A stretch of 64,000 bases of DNA from Ceratopteris richardii (Eukaryota > Streptophyta > Polypodiopsida > Polypodiales > Pteridaceae): positions 80,642,278 through 80,706,277 of the forward strand of contig CM035416.1 of the NCBI GenBank assembly GCA_020310875.1, given 5' to 3'. The position numbers were made by a program, and so were the translations under genes. The notes beneath the pieces are model-generated. The model had not been told where the DNA came from. It searched no databases and saw nothing but the letters and a program-made list of their open reading frames with translations. The stretch's first letter is position 1. Each line of letters starts with the position of its first letter. Shown here one piece after another: positions 10,767 through 21,649 of the stretch.

Positions 10767-12878
10767 TCACGGTGTGATTACCTTTAAAGCTTTTGTAGAT
10801 GACCTGTTTAAAATGTGATTAGCTGTATGTACTGCATCAAACCAGAATTTTTGTGAAAGCCTCTTGGACGCCATCATGCTCCGCATCATTTCAACAAGCA
10901 CTCTATTCTTTCTTTCTGCAACACCATTTTGCTGAGGAGTATAAGCAATAGTAAGATGTCGAGTAATACCTTTCTCATCGAGAAATGTCTGAAACTCATT
11001 TGACAAGTATTCTCCACCTCTATCACTTCTGAGAATCTGGATAGTTTCTTGACTTTCATTTTCAACCATAGCTACAAACTTCTTGAACATAGGAAAGACT
11101 TCTGACTTCGACTTAAGACCATAGATCCATGAGTATCTTGTAAAATCATCCACAAATAGGACAAAATACCTGAAACCCTGAATAGAGTCTGCTCTCATAG
11201 GTCCATTCACATCTGAATGAATAATCTGCAATTTCCTGGTAGCTGTAATATGACCATGTTTCTTGAAAGGTAGTTTATGCATCTTACCTTCAAGACAACC
11301 TTCACATATATCTGAATCATCAGGTAGCTTGAATGAGGGTAAACTCTCAACCATACCTCTGTCTTTGATATTCTTGAGAGCTCCAAAACTGATATGTCCA
11401 AATCTTTCATGCCATAGCTTCATATCTTCCACCGGTGACGAAGATTTGACTACATATGCTTGACTGATTTTTGACAAAACAAAGACCCCTCCTTTATGCG
11501 TACCTTGCAAAAGACACTTGTCTTCTTTATGTGATAAGATCTTACAAAGATCTTTCTCAAATACAACTTTAAAACCATCACTTAAAAATGCAGATATAGA
11601 TAGCAGATTTATCTTCATTTCAGGTACATAAAGGACATCTGATATTTGAAAAACACCACCTTCTCTTGACTTTAGGGTTACTGTACCTATTCCCACAACA
11701 TCCAAATCATTGCCATTTGCAATAGTAACTCTTCTCCCTGAAGAATAGGAAAGAGAAGAAAATACATCTCTACAACCTGTCATATGATTTGTAGCACCTG
11801 AGTCGAATATCCAAGGACTTGCTGAAAGAACTTGTAAAGCTGCTTGATCAAAAGCTACTTCCTCAATAGTGATACAGGCATAAGAATCACCTTGAGATTT
11901 CCCTTTTTTATCATCTTCTGCAACATTACCTGATGCCTTTTTCTTTTCTGCTGCAATCCTTTTATAACATTCTGACTGAATATGTCCACATTTCTTGCAA
12001 AAAGAACATATTTTTACCTTCTTCTTAGAAGAATTCTCTTTAGATGTCGTAGATACAGAATCTGAAGTAGAAGGTGAGAGGGATCTACTTTCCTTCTTGG
12101 ATTGTTTTTCCTTCTTCTTATCCTTCTTCTTCTTACCCTTTGATGAAGATGAAAGTGCTTCTTCATTCTCTTCCATTCCCTTCAACTGATCTTCATCTTG
12201 AAGTAACAAGAACTCTAACTCTTCAAATGTAACCTCTCTATCTCTTGTGGTAAGGGTAAGAGTGGTTATGAAAGATCGATATGAAATAGGAAGTGAATTA
12301 ATCAGCGTATTTACCATTTCTTCATCTGATATCTCAACTCCTACATTTAGAAGTTGATCTCTCAAGTCAACGAGTCTTGTAATGTGGGTTTGTATTGACT
12401 CACCAGCTTTCATCCTTGTATTTGCCAGTTGTCTCCTCAAGTGAATTTTTCTAGCAGGATTTCTGCTCTGAAAAAGATTCTCGAGCTTTAACCAAGCTTG
12501 ATTAGAACTTTTGCAAGATCTGATCTGTGGTAGAACATGCTTTTTGACACTCATTGCTATGAATGAAAGTGCTAAAGCATCTCTAGCATCCCATCTTGCC
12601 TGATCTTCAGTAGGAGGAACTCTAGGTAAAGACCTAGCAGTGACTCTGGATGTCGAAGTGGTTACCTCTTCTTCTATTGGTTCTGTAATAGTAATTCCAG
12701 TACCTGTTGAAGCTGCTGTAGACCCTTCTTCGCCTTCTCGTCTTGGTCTTGTTAAGGATCCATTGACGATACTCCATAAATCCTTTGTCACTAACAAGTT
12801 CATTATCATGAAACTCCACATGGGATAATTAGAAGATCCATCCAACTTGTCTTCAATCTCAATTCTAATCTCACTCAT
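10767..12878 (-). CDS. copia-1 Gag, protease and integrase core
   Basis: This 703-residue frame begins about 30 bases after the primer site. Gag opens with KLDGSSNYPMWSFMI, the usual copia gag start. A Lys/Ser-rich stretch precedes the zinc knuckle CSFCKKCGHIQSEC (C-x2-C-x4-H-x4-C). The protease has WIFDSGATNHMTG with catalytic Asp-Ser-Gly. The pre-integrase zinc module shows LWHERFGHISFGALKN and CEGCLEGK. The integrase triad is visible in IHSDVNGP, SDRGGEY and GVAERKNR. The frame stops at 10767 because of a frameshift. Function: capsid formation, polyprotein maturation and insertion of the DNA copy. Confidence 0.92.
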   Translation of the reverse strand: MSEIRIEIEDKLDGSSNYPMWSFMIMNLLVTKDLWSIVNGSLTRPRREGEEGSTAASTGTGITITEPIEEEVTTSTSRVTARSLPRVPPTEDQARWDARDALALSFIAMSVKKHVLPQIRSCKSSNQAWLKLENLFQSRNPARKIHLRRQLANTRMKAGESIQTHITRLVDLRDQLLNVGVEISDEEMVNTLINSLPISYRSFITTLTLTTRDREVTFEELEFLLLQDEDQLKGMEENEEALSSSSKGKKKKDKKKEKQSKKESRSLSPSTSDSVSTTSKENSSKKKVKICSFCKKCGHIQSECYKRIAAEKKKASGNVAEDDKKGKSQGDSYACITIEEVAFDQAALQVLSASPWIFDSGATNHMTGCRDVFSSLSYSSGRRVTIANGNDLDVVGIGTVTLKSREGGVFQISDVLYVPEMKINLLSISAFLSDGFKVVFEKDLCKILSHKEDKCLLQGTHKGGVFVLSKISQAYVVKSSSPVEDMKLWHERFGHISFGALKNIKDRGMVESLPSFKLPDDSDICEGCLEGKMHKLPFKKHGHITATRKLQIIHSDVNGPMRADSIQGFRYFVLFVDDFTRYSWIYGLKSKSEVFPMFKKFVAMVENESQETIQILRSDRGGEYLSNEFQTFLDEKGITRHLTIAYTPQQNGVAERKNRVLVEMMRSMMASKRLSQKFWFDAVHTANHILNRSSTKALKVITP

Positions 12879-12905
12879 CTTATCTTAAGTGTGTATGTCA
12901 ATTAT

Positions 12906-12920
12906 GTAGCTCTGATACCA
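12906..12920 (-). other. Primer-binding site of copia-1 (initiator tRNA-Met)
   Basis: The minus strand reads TGGTATCAGAGCTAC two bases after the 5' LTR. TGGTATCAGAGC is the standard copia site pairing with the 3' end of initiator tRNA-Met. Confidence 0.92.
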
Positions 12921-12922
12921 AG

Positions 12923-13785
12923 TGTTGGAATTTGGGGCCCCAGAATCGTTCCAATACTAAAACCTCTTGAGCATACACAACTTAATTGACAAGATGGTAA
13001 GTGAGATAGAGAAAGAAAGAGATCTTGAGACAAGGATAGGGAACGTAAGCTGGATGCTTACTTCACTAAAAATAATAGATGTCCAAATTACAACATGGGA
13101 GTACTACTCAACCATATAAAGTGGTGCACTCACTAATGGAAGAATAAGAAGATGATGATACAAAATTTAGATTATGTCGAAATAATCTAAGTGTGTGTGA
13201 AGAGAATGAAGCAACAAAGCTAACAAAATAGTGTAACGAAATTGTAAATCAACCACAAGGTTAACTCACAAAAGATAATTACCACCACCTCGTAGAAGAC
13301 TTCCTGCTGCAATGAGAGTAGCCTCTCCTTCACCAAAACTTCACCTCCTTCAAGAGTGTGAGAACACTTTGTCTTCAAGAAGATCTCCAAGCTCTAGATC
13401 TTTGAGTGAGTGATTATACAAGGAGCCAAGGCCTTGTTTATATAGTTGTTCAGTACTCATGAAAAGCTAAAAGAAAGCACAACGATCGTGATTGATCGCT
13501 TACGAAAAAGAAAGCTCTTCCGTAGTCCGTGCGTGTGCGTCTCCTAAAAGCAAAGTTCAATGATTCTCTAAAAGAACTCTTCGCTGCTGTCGCGTACGGG
13601 ATTCGAACCCTGGTGGATGGAGAACGTTTTAGAACGTATGGACTAGACCACATGAGCGCCCGTCGTCACTTGTACACGAGTCTAGAAAGACTCTTTTATA
13701 TGGATGTTGCGCCCGCCTAGAAGAATATGGAGAAAGCTTCTTATGAAGCTATTTGTTGGACCAATGAGGACATTGACTTCCAACA
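12923..13785 (-). repeat. 5' LTR of copia-1
   Basis: This 863-base LTR carries the promoter for the minus-strand element and is followed on that strand by the primer site. It matches the other LTR except at about 11 positions. It contains the second tRNA-like copy (about 13590-13670, minus). Confidence 0.95.
13590..13670 (-). repeat. tRNA-like sequence inside the copia-1 5' LTR
   Basis: This is the LTR partner of the copy at 8312-8392. Box A-like TGGTCTAGTCC and box B GGTTCGAATCC are both kept. Four of the LTR differences fall in or near this segment, without touching box B. Confidence 0.55.
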
Positions 13786-13790
13786 CTTCT

Positions 13791-14330
13791 TTCTAGATAT
13801 AACATAGACCAATGTCACTCATTATCTACACCACTTGATCCAAAAATTAATCTCACACTAGAGGACTTATTATCACTAGTGTAGGTGCATGCTTATTGAC
13901 AACTTGTTGGCTCTTTACTTGGCCAACAAAAGACCAGATATTGCTTATGTCGTTGGCATTCTCAATGAATTTGCACATCAGCCTCATCAAACACATTGGG
14001 ATGCACCTTGGGATTCTACTCAGAGACTACTCTGATACCTTGCCCTCATCCAACATCATGGTCTTTGGTACGGAGGTGTCATTGATCTTGAAGGATATCT
14101 AGATTCAAACTGGGTTGGTGATCTTGATTCTTGATGCTCTACTTTTGGATACATATTCTTGCTGAGCTGTAGTCCTATCTCTTGGGCAAGTAAGAAGCAT
14201 CCTATAGTTTCTATGTAATCCACTGATGCTGAGTACTGAGCATCTAACTTTGCAACATGTGAGGACATCTGGGTTCAATGTTTATTATCTGACATTGGTG
14301 CTTTGCAAGATACTCTGACATGCATCCCTA
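13791..14330 (+). pseudogene. Decayed copia RT/RNase H, right half
   Basis: This is the continuation of 6800-7639 across the copia-1 insertion. In shifting frames it shows LANKRPDIAYVVGILNEF (RT end), then RNase H remnants such as DSNWVGDL and ISWASKKHPIVSM, an AEY site broken by nearby stops, and a tail QSALAI. It fits a copia element much older than copia-1. Confidence 0.7.
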
Positions 14331-15470
14331 TCGGACATCAGTCAGCCTTGGCCATCTTCATTCTCCTTCAAGGAGAATTATCCCACATATGATATACTTT
14401 GGAGAGCCTCCTCCAAATCTATGTAAGGAGGGCCTCTCCCCCACTTTGTACTTGGTTAGAATCTTGAAGAACCTACTTCATGCTCTTTGCAAGCTCATTT
14501 CTAATCCATGTGAGTTTACCCATTTCTTAATCCACTCATTTTGAGTCTTACACTCTTTTCATTTTGTGAGTACATTCTTCTTTTCATTTTTCTTCCATGC
14601 ATGTACTCTCTACATGGTGTATATAGCAAAAGAAGTTTAGAAATTACATTTTGGCTACAAATTTTAAGTTCTTTATCAATCATCAATATTTAATACACCT
14701 CATGAGAAAACCCTATAATATCGGCCACATAGTGCATTGGTCCCTACTCTTGTTGGAGTTTCACTTTGAAGTAGCTAACTGGATTTTTGGAATCCACATG
14801 AAACCTTGGTTGGGAAACTTTTTTTAGCACTCAGATTAGTTGATGGCACCATAATAGGGTTGATGGAATTTAATCCCTCAGATTTGCATACTAGAAGTGA
14901 AATGAACCCAATACCTAGGTCGCTTCATGCACCTTTTCTACTACCCTACAACAAAACTTTGACTCACTTGCCTTAAACTAATCCAAATCACCTAAGCTTT
15001 TAGCTACATTTATTTTGGTGCATAAGCTTTCCAGTAAGATATAAAACACCTCAAATGGATCTATTTAGGCTAGCCAACAACTCTGTACAAAATAGACTCT
15101 ACACGGATGTAGGATATGCAAAAATTAGGGTTACAAAGATACACCAATTTCTCTACACACAAAATGGATTTCAAGAGTGTAGGAAAAGTAAGAAACACAT
15201 ATAAGCTACATAATACACTTTAAATCTATTGAATTGGATATGTACACAAGGAGTTACAAATGTTATAAGCAGAATATGTCTATACCTACAAGAGACTAGA
15301 GGGGTTGTGGGCTTGATAGCTCCTCCTTACTCCTCCTCTGTACATATAATTCCCTCCTCTATGTTTTTCATAGCTTGTACAATCGCGTTTCAACTTCTTG
15401 AGCCTTGGATGACTCTCTTCTTGAGCCTCCTTGAGTATATGTCTCTTGGTCTTCAATGACCTACAAGACT
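14331..15470. other. Intergenic, no gene recognised
   Basis: About 1.1 kb of A/T-rich sequence lies between two copia remnants of opposite strand. I see no coding motif, primer site or tandem array. It may be decayed LTR sequence. Confidence 0.4.
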
Positions 15471-15472
15471 TC

Positions 15473-15527
15473 CATGCATTTGGTCTCTTTTCACCTCCTT
15501 TTATAGCTTTTGGATGCCTCTTTGATG
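15473..15527 (-). repeat. TATA-containing block shared with 19971-20020
   Basis: The minus strand contains CATCCAAAAGCTATAAAAGG followed by AGGTG and GAGACCAAATG. A near-identical block of about 40 bases occurs at 19971-20020, also minus. TATAAAA in both suggests a shared promoter or LTR fragment. Confidence 0.5.
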
Positions 15528-15539
15528 GTCCTTATGATT

Positions 15540-18349
15540 GCATCATCATCACTTGTCACAAGGAGATCATCTATATATGCATATCAAACATATCTTGCCA
15601 TTTTTCTTCTTCACATACAAGGATGGATTTGCATAACTTGGAGAGAAACCACATCTCTTGAAGAAGTCCACTAGCCTCTGATTCCAAGCCCTTGGGGCTT
15701 GCTTTAGGCCATACAAGGACTTCTTCAACCTGCAAACATAGGTAGGATGTTGTGGATCTACATACCCTTGAGGGGTTCCATGAACACCTCTTCTTGTAAT
15801 TCACCATTCAAGAAGGCATTCTTAATGTCCATCTTGTAGATAGGCCACCTCCTTGCTGCACATAGGGCTATGAGAGCTCTAATAGTAGCCTTGTTTTCCA
15901 CAGGGCTAAAAGTCTCCTCATAATGCACCCCTTATGTCTGTGTGAAGCCTTTGGTTACTAGTCTAGCCTTATACCTTTCCAAGCTACCATCTGCATTCCT
16001 CTTGGTCTTATACACCCGCCTGTTCTGGACTATCTTCATGCCTTCCTTCTTGGTTACTAGTTCCCAAGTGTTGGTCTCCTTAAGAGCTTTGAACTCTTCA
16101 TACATAACCTTCCTCCACTCTGGTTTGGCCTTTGCCTCCTCATAAGAATCTGGCTCTTGATATGAAGTGACATTCATCATGTATGCATAGTGCTTTGCCA
16201 TGAAAGAACCATATGCATACCTTTGTGGTCTTTCTTGTAGAACTCCTCTCTTGACCTTTGGGATATTTATTCTTGAGTCTATTTAGATTTACATTAGGAG
16301 TAATGACCTCCTCAAGCTGTTCCTCTTTTGACTCCTCTTGAGCTTCCCTAGTGTCATAGTCTGTCTCTTGCAGCCTTCTACACTTTGAAGTAGGGGATGG
16401 TCTTTCATAATGATAAGTGTAAGAGTGATCATATGAGCGTACCTTAGATTCCTCTGGTCCACTAATTGTGATTGAATCTTGAGGTTGAATCTACACATCA
16501 AAGTCTGCATACTCCTCTTGATCCTCTTCATCCAACTTTGCCTTTCCCTTGTCTCCATACCAAGACCTTGAGTCATCAAACAGGACATCTCTTGACACAT
16601 ATAGCTTCTTTGAGAGAGGGTTGTAGCAATTGTAGCCTTTTTGCTCATTTGGGTAGCCAATGAACACACATTTCTCACTCTTGGGCTTTAACTTTGTTCT
16701 CACTTCACCAGGAATATGAACGAAGCATACACATCCAAATACCTTGAGGTGCTACATGGTTGGTTTCTTGCCATAATAGACTTCATGTGGAGTCAAGTTG
16801 TGCACACCACCTGTTGGAACCTTGTTTATCAAGTAACAAGCTATATTCACAACCTTAGCCCAATGAGATAATGGTAACATACGTTCATTTATGAGACATC
16901 TAGCTATCTCAACCAAATGCCTATTCTTCCCCTCTATAACACCATTTTGTTGAACAATGTACATGCATGTAAAGTGCCTCTCTATGCCATTGTCCTGCAA
17001 GTACTTTGTGAATTCCTTAGGGAAATACTCTTCCCCTCCATCTGACCTCCGTGTATTGATGTGTGCATCACATTCTTTCTCAACAAGGGACCTAAACTTT
17101 TGAAAGCATGAAAACACTTCTGATTTTTTCTCGATAACATATACCCACACCTTTCTTGAGTCGTCATCAATGAAAGTGACAAAGTACCGCTCCTCCCAAT
17201 GAAGCCTCTTTGCTAGGGCCCCATACATTTGAGTGTATAAGCTCCAAGAGCTTAGAGGATCTGTACTCAATCTTTGGAAATGGCTTCCTTGCTTGCTTAC
17301 CTAGCTAACAAGCATCACAAAACTCATGTAGACCTTGGCCTTCAAGATTTGGTAGTCCCTGCACTAAGCCTGCTTTGCACATGCTTTTTAACTTGGGAAT
17401 ATTTATATGTCCCATCCTCTTGTGCCAAAGATCAATCTCTGCAGTCCTTTTCTTACCAATCATCACATAATGTACCTTGTTGTGTGTAGGAGCAACATCT
17501 AGTGTGAACAATCTACCTTCTTTCCTTCCCTTGGCAATGGCCTTGCCTCGTTGCTTCACCATGCATCCTTTTGCATCAAATATAACCTGCATTTCTATCT
17601 CTACCATCTTTCCTACAGAGATAAGGTTCTTGGAAATAGATGGAACATGGAAAACATCTTTAAGAGTCTTGATAGATTTACCTTCACCTAGCTTCACATC
17701 TCCCACATGTGTAATGGGATGCTCAATGTGTTCTCTTGTCTCCACACAACTTTTTGAGATTGGGACGTGCATATGAACAAAAGATTCCTCTATGACATGT
17801 GATTAGAGCATCCAGAGTCTATGTACCACTTTGTGTCCTTGGGATCACTAGTGTAGCCATATCTCATGGCTAGGAGGGTCTCCTTCTCATCATCCTTCTT
17901 GGAGCTGTTAGAATAGTTCCCTCGATCCTTCTTCGTCTTGCCTTTGTCATCCTTGAACCAACAATTTGAAGAAATATGATTTTGCTTACCACGTATAAAA
18001 CAAGTTTTACCTTGATGAGGGTTGTTCTTCCCTTTTCCATTCTTGCCCTTCCTTGAAGATGATGCCTTGCTATCTCCTTCTGAATCTGAATCTTCTTCCT
18101 TGGACTGCTTCCACTTGATTTTTCCTCCTTTCCCCTTCTTGCCACTCTTGCCTTTGCTTTTTCTAGCATATAGGACCTGTGAGTGACCATGCAGATCTTT
18201 TGATCTTTGGGATCCACATTGGGATTATCTTCATCCCCACACACAATAGGCCATAAACCTTGGTTCGTGAGGTAGTTCATGGATCTGAACCTCCATGGTT
18301 GATAGTTTTCTTTGTTAAGCAACTCCACGTTTTGACCTAGATATGCCAT
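15540..18349 (-). pseudogene. Decayed copia gag-pol (copia-G)
   Basis: Gag starts at 18349 (MAYLGQNVELLNKENYQPWR) and its zinc knuckle near 17950-18000 has lost the second Cys. Protease near 17800 retains DSGCSNHM. The pre-integrase module shows LWHKRMGHINIPK and ends CDAC near 17310. Integrase (16752-17270) keeps SDGGEEY and NGVIEGKNR, but the first catalytic Asp is replaced in the YTQMYG stretch. IFIGYPN-type sequence is seen at 16630-16660. RT fragments at 16201-15550 include [21 protein letters not shown] and, after a shift, YIDDLLVTS near 15560. The copy then ends without RNase H. Stops and shifts are numerous. Its 5' side is cut at about 18440 by another LTR. Confidence 0.85.
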
Positions 18350-18439
18350 AATGAATGGGAAATTAGGGTTACACTAAAATTTACCTCTTTGCCTTGATGT
18401 CCAAGATTTTATGTCCTTCTCCTAGAGTTCAAAGTGTTA

Positions 18440-19471
18440 GATGTTAAACGCTTCGTTCTAATTATCAGAAGTGCGTTTAACCGACCTAAGTGGGTTCTTG
18501 GGAGTGGTAGGGGTCTGTTATACAGAGGCCCTGTACTTAGTTCCCAAAGGTACTGTTCACATTCAGCATGGTAATAATGCTGAGAACTCTATCGAATTGC
18601 CGTACTGAGAATTTACCATCACAGTCTTAGCTCAACCAACGTACCAAATGCGCTAAGATGCCATATTGCATCTACGTATAAACTTACTAGAATTACCAGA
18701 ACAAGAGTATTTGATCAACTTCACAGAACGGGCTCAACGATCAAACAACAACGTAACGCAGAGAATTTGAGAGTCCAACACGCAGTACTGGAAACTCAGT
18801 AATCAACTTAGCATATCTTTACTACACTTAACTTTGCCGCAGGCAGACAGATTCCAATATTTACAACAACACAGTGTAGATCCGAATATCAGAACACTGC
18901 ATAGTTGCTCGGATTTCGCCAATTCTTGACCAAAAGTGTTCAAGAAGTCATAATACACAGTGAGTGAGCTCAATCCAACAGAGATGCATAAACAACTTAC
19001 TCAGACAACAGTAATGGAACTCACAATCTTAACGGAGTTCACTAGGTAACAAATACAGATACACACAGTACCATTAGTCTGCGTAGAAGATCGCCAAGAT
19101 ACTCTGAGTACTCCAATCGTTACACAGTAACATTCAAACTGATAGTATAGTTATCTCCCGAACGTTATGAAATTTATCAATAGAACCAAGATCGTTGGCA
19201 GGCAGCAAGAAGGATAGACAAAACCACATACGAACAAGAATGTAGAACACAGAGGTTATGCAAAACGAACACTACCTCAACACTCAGACAGACAACCAGA
19301 CGAACAGTCTGGTGATAACACGACAATAGGCCAAAATTACATCGCCCTCTCTCTCTCTTGAGCGCTTCTTTTCATTACTTTATATAGAAAGTACAAATAG
19401 GTGCGTAACCACATTTTGCGCGTGTCCTGCCAAGATTTTCATTACATCTATCCCAATCCGACGACCGACTA
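18440..19471 (+). mobile_element. LTR of an unidentified retroelement
   Basis: About 1032 bases start TGTTAG and end CTAACA, perfect terminal inverted bases, and are followed immediately by a primer-binding site on the plus strand. It is therefore read as a 5' LTR. It has inserted into, or abuts, the leader of copia-G. No second copy was found in the window and I could not find gag or pol behind it. Confidence 0.6.
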
Positions 19472-19472
19472 A

Positions 19473-19501
19473 CACTGGCACGCCCGGTGGACTCGAACCC
19501 G
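19473..19501 (+). other. Unusually long tRNA-complementary primer site
   Basis: TGGCACGCCCGGTGG followed by ACTCGAACCCGCAAG reads as the complement of a tRNA 3' end. It covers the CCA, the acceptor strand and the whole T-arm with a perfect box B (GGTTCGAGTCC on the minus strand). Primer sites are usually about 18 bases. I cannot name the tRNA. The rest of a tRNA gene is not present next to it. Confidence 0.5.
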
Positions 19502-19602
19502 CAAGTTGTACAAAATTATTGTTCGTCTATTATTCCTTCTAAATACATATTCTTAGCTAATCAGAAAATACGGGCTATTTTTTTCTTGAGAGTTTCTACT
19601 AT

Positions 19603-20010
19603 CTATTTTAGAGTTTCCGGCTCTACTAGCTGTGCATCTATTCTAACAGAGCTTAGAGCTATAGCTTCGGTGAGCAAAATCTCGGCCTGTGTTTGCAAAA
19701 AGGCCTCCTGTAGGTAGAACTCGTTGGACAAGGCTTCATCTCTTGAGACCTTCATTTCTTCCAGTTGCTTCCGCATATTGATTACTCTTTCCTTTTGATT
19801 TTCAAGCTTATTTTCTTTTCGTTCAATCTCCTGGTTTTGGTACTGTATAGTTCTGGAGTATGCGTCGCGTTCTCTTTTTAGATCTGTTATCAACTTCTGT
19901 GTCTGGGCTTCTTGTGTTAGCTTTCGTCGTAATATGTTGTTTACCTGATCGAAATCTAACTTAAATCTTTGGACATTTGGTGTCTCTTCACCTCCTTTTA
20001 TAGCTTTTGG
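19603..20010 (-). CDS. Coiled-coil ORF, function unknown
   Basis: The useful part of a 183-residue minus-strand frame. The first 45 residues, encoded by a CATA microsatellite (20050-20190), are probably not real. The rest is strongly helical and charged: heptad-like runs such as LRRKLTQEAQTQKLITDL and KENKLENQKERVINMRKQLE, ending in ...DAQLVEPETLK. A TATAAAA lies at 19994-20003 at its upstream side. I do not recognise the family. It lies antisense to the presumed internal region of the LTR element at 18440, and some plant gypsy elements of the Tat lineage carry antisense ORFs; a link is only a guess. Confidence 0.35.
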   Translation of the reverse strand, partial: PKAIKGGEETPNVQRFKLDFDQVNNILRRKLTQEAQTQKLITDLKRERDAYSRTIQYQNQEIERKENKLENQKERVINMRKQLEEMKVSRDEALSNEFYLQEAFLQTQAEILLTEAIALSSVRIDAQLVEPETLK

Positions 20011-20049
20011 ATGTGTCTCCCAACTTTTCCATTGCCTTAGGACTATCTT

Positions 20050-20200
20050 GTCTGACCTTGCCCAACCACATACATAAATATGCATACATAATGCACATGC
20101 ATATGCATACATATATACATACATGCGTACACATACATACATACCCACATACACATATACATATACTCACGTACACCTCTACATACACATAGTATCCAAG
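20050..20200. repeat. CATA/TATG microsatellite
   Basis: Imperfect repeats of CATA, CACATA and TACATA. They generate Cys/Tyr/His-rich ORFs on both strands that should be ignored. Confidence 0.8.
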
Positions 20201-20342
20201 GAGCAGGTGCATAAGTCAATTTCTATCAAAACTTGGCCATAACAAGTCCCTCTTGATGCTATTATCTCAACAAGTAACTTCCTATATTTGGAAAAGTTCA
20301 TCTTGATGCTATTGTCTTGATGTCAACATCTCATCAAGGTGA

Positions 20343-20840
20343 ATGCATGGCATCCAAGACAATGCATATCAGCTAACAGAAGGTTCTTGTTGTATCAACA
20401 CAATACAACTTCCTAAAGACGGTCTCTGGATTTGTGAAATATATCGTGAGCTGGAAATAAAGATGAAGTCGAACTTTGTATCAAGCTTTAAGCATCAACA
20501 AGCTTTCTTGGAGAGTGATGACGATGATACTGAGATACCATATGTTGTGCTTCCTAAGAGGACTGGATCACATGATGGGTCATACGAGGAACAACAAAGG
20601 GTGCATCAGTGCATGTTAGAAAGCATTGAGATTCACAAGAGAAAGATGGATCAATGCATTCAGAAATTGAGCAAAGGTGAGGAAGAACATGATAGGCCTA
20701 TTGATATGAAAAAGAAAGAGGCGGATGAGATTGTACAACTTGAAGAGAAAATAGAGACATTACTGATGAAAACTGAGGATTTATATGCAATTAACACGTC
20801 GAATAGATTCGAAGAGATTCAATGTGTTAACTCCATGTAA
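20343..20840 (+). CDS. Unrecognised ORF with acidic and coiled-coil segments
   Basis: A 165-residue plus-strand frame. Residues about 55-75 are acidic (ESDDDDTEIPYVVLPKR). From about residue 85 it is helical and charged (IHKRKMDQCIQKLSKGEEEH, then EADEIVQLEEKIETLLMK). It has no catalytic motif or membrane segment that I can see. It is upstream of En/Spm-like exons in the same orientation and may be part of that element's second gene. Alternatively it is a chance ORF. Confidence 0.3.
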   Translation: MHGIQDNAYQLTEGSCCINTIQLPKDGLWICEIYRELEIKMKSNFVSSFKHQQAFLESDDDDTEIPYVVLPKRTGSHDGSYEEQQRVHQCMLESIEIHKRKMDQCIQKLSKGEEEHDRPIDMKKKEADEIVQLEEKIETLLMKTEDLYAINTSNRFEEIQCVNSM

Positions 20841-21080
20841 ATTCTAAGCTTGCACCCACAATGACTCTATTTCCCCTTCAAGCTGTACAATCTCATCCGC
20901 CTCTTTATATGTGTAAGTGTATGTGTATGCATGTATGTGTGTGTATGTGTAAGTACGTATGTATAAGTGTTATAAGTATTATGTGTAAGTGTGTGTTTGT
21001 TATGCATGTTTATAAATTTAAAGTTTTTTTATATTCTGATGTTTTTTTTTGTTTGAGATTAAAATAACAGGAGATATTGT

Positions 21081-21560
21081 ATGGTAGAACAAAATAAGAG
21101 AAGACCTAACATACCACCTGAGACGTGGCAGTTTTTTCGTAGACAGTTACGTCTTCAAGAATCATTCCCTCAGCAAAAGGTATACAAATTAATAGTTTAT
21201 ATTACTATGAAGTATAATTATTATATATTTTATAATTTTTTAATATTTAATCCATGTATTTTTCTTCATTAAATAAATGCATGCTACTGCAAAGAAGAGA
21301 GTTGAGTCAGGTCATACATTGCATTTAGGCCAAATGGGCCATCATGGTTTTGTAGTTATATTTGTAAGTATAAATATTATTGAAAGTATATTTTTTATTT
21401 TAGTTAAAACACTAATCATTAATCTTATTTATTTATTTAAATGCAGCGAAAGGATTATGGTCGATATCCTACAAAAAAGGAAATCAATTTTGCTACACAT
21501 TATGGATATTGATGCCTTAGTGAGTATATGCAAGATCATCCAAATGCTTTTGTAACTATT
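21081..21560 (+). pseudogene. En/Spm (CACTA)-like transposase-associated exons, decayed
   Basis: Short coding blocks are separated by A/T-rich, intron-like spacers. Block 1 (21081-21179) encodes RRPNIPPETWQFFRRQLRLQ and ends at AAG|GTATAC. Block 2 (about 21277-21363) encodes AKKRVESGHTLHLGQMGHHG and ends at a strong donor GTAAGT. Block 3 begins after an acceptor TTTAAATGCAG (near 21447) with RKDYGRYPTKKEINFATHYGY. The order proline-tryptophan block, basic HT.G block, then P-T-x-x-E-x-x-x-x-T-H fits the plant Ptta/En/Spm transposase family by memory of its pattern. A TGA and shifts indicate decay. Confidence 0.4.
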
Positions 21561-21649
21561 ACTAAATTTCATATAATTATTTTATTTTTATGGATATTTT
21601 ATATGGTTTATTTATTTCCGTTTGTTATATGTAATACATGAGTATTATG

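Larger units (their letters stand above)
7640..13790 (-). mobile_element. Complete Ty1/copia retrotransposon copia-1 with 5-bp target duplication
   Basis: Both LTRs are 863 bases, begin TGTTGGAA and end TTCCAACA, and are flanked by the same five bases CTTCT (7640-7644 and 13786-13790). Removing the element rejoins the surrounding copia RT. By eye the LTRs differ at about 11 sites with no length change, which indicates a fairly recent insertion. The minus-strand interior runs LTR, tRNA-Met primer site, gag, protease, integrase, RT, RNase H, polypurine tract, LTR, which is the standard copia order. Two frameshifts split the polyprotein. It is the best-preserved element of the window. Confidence 0.95.
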
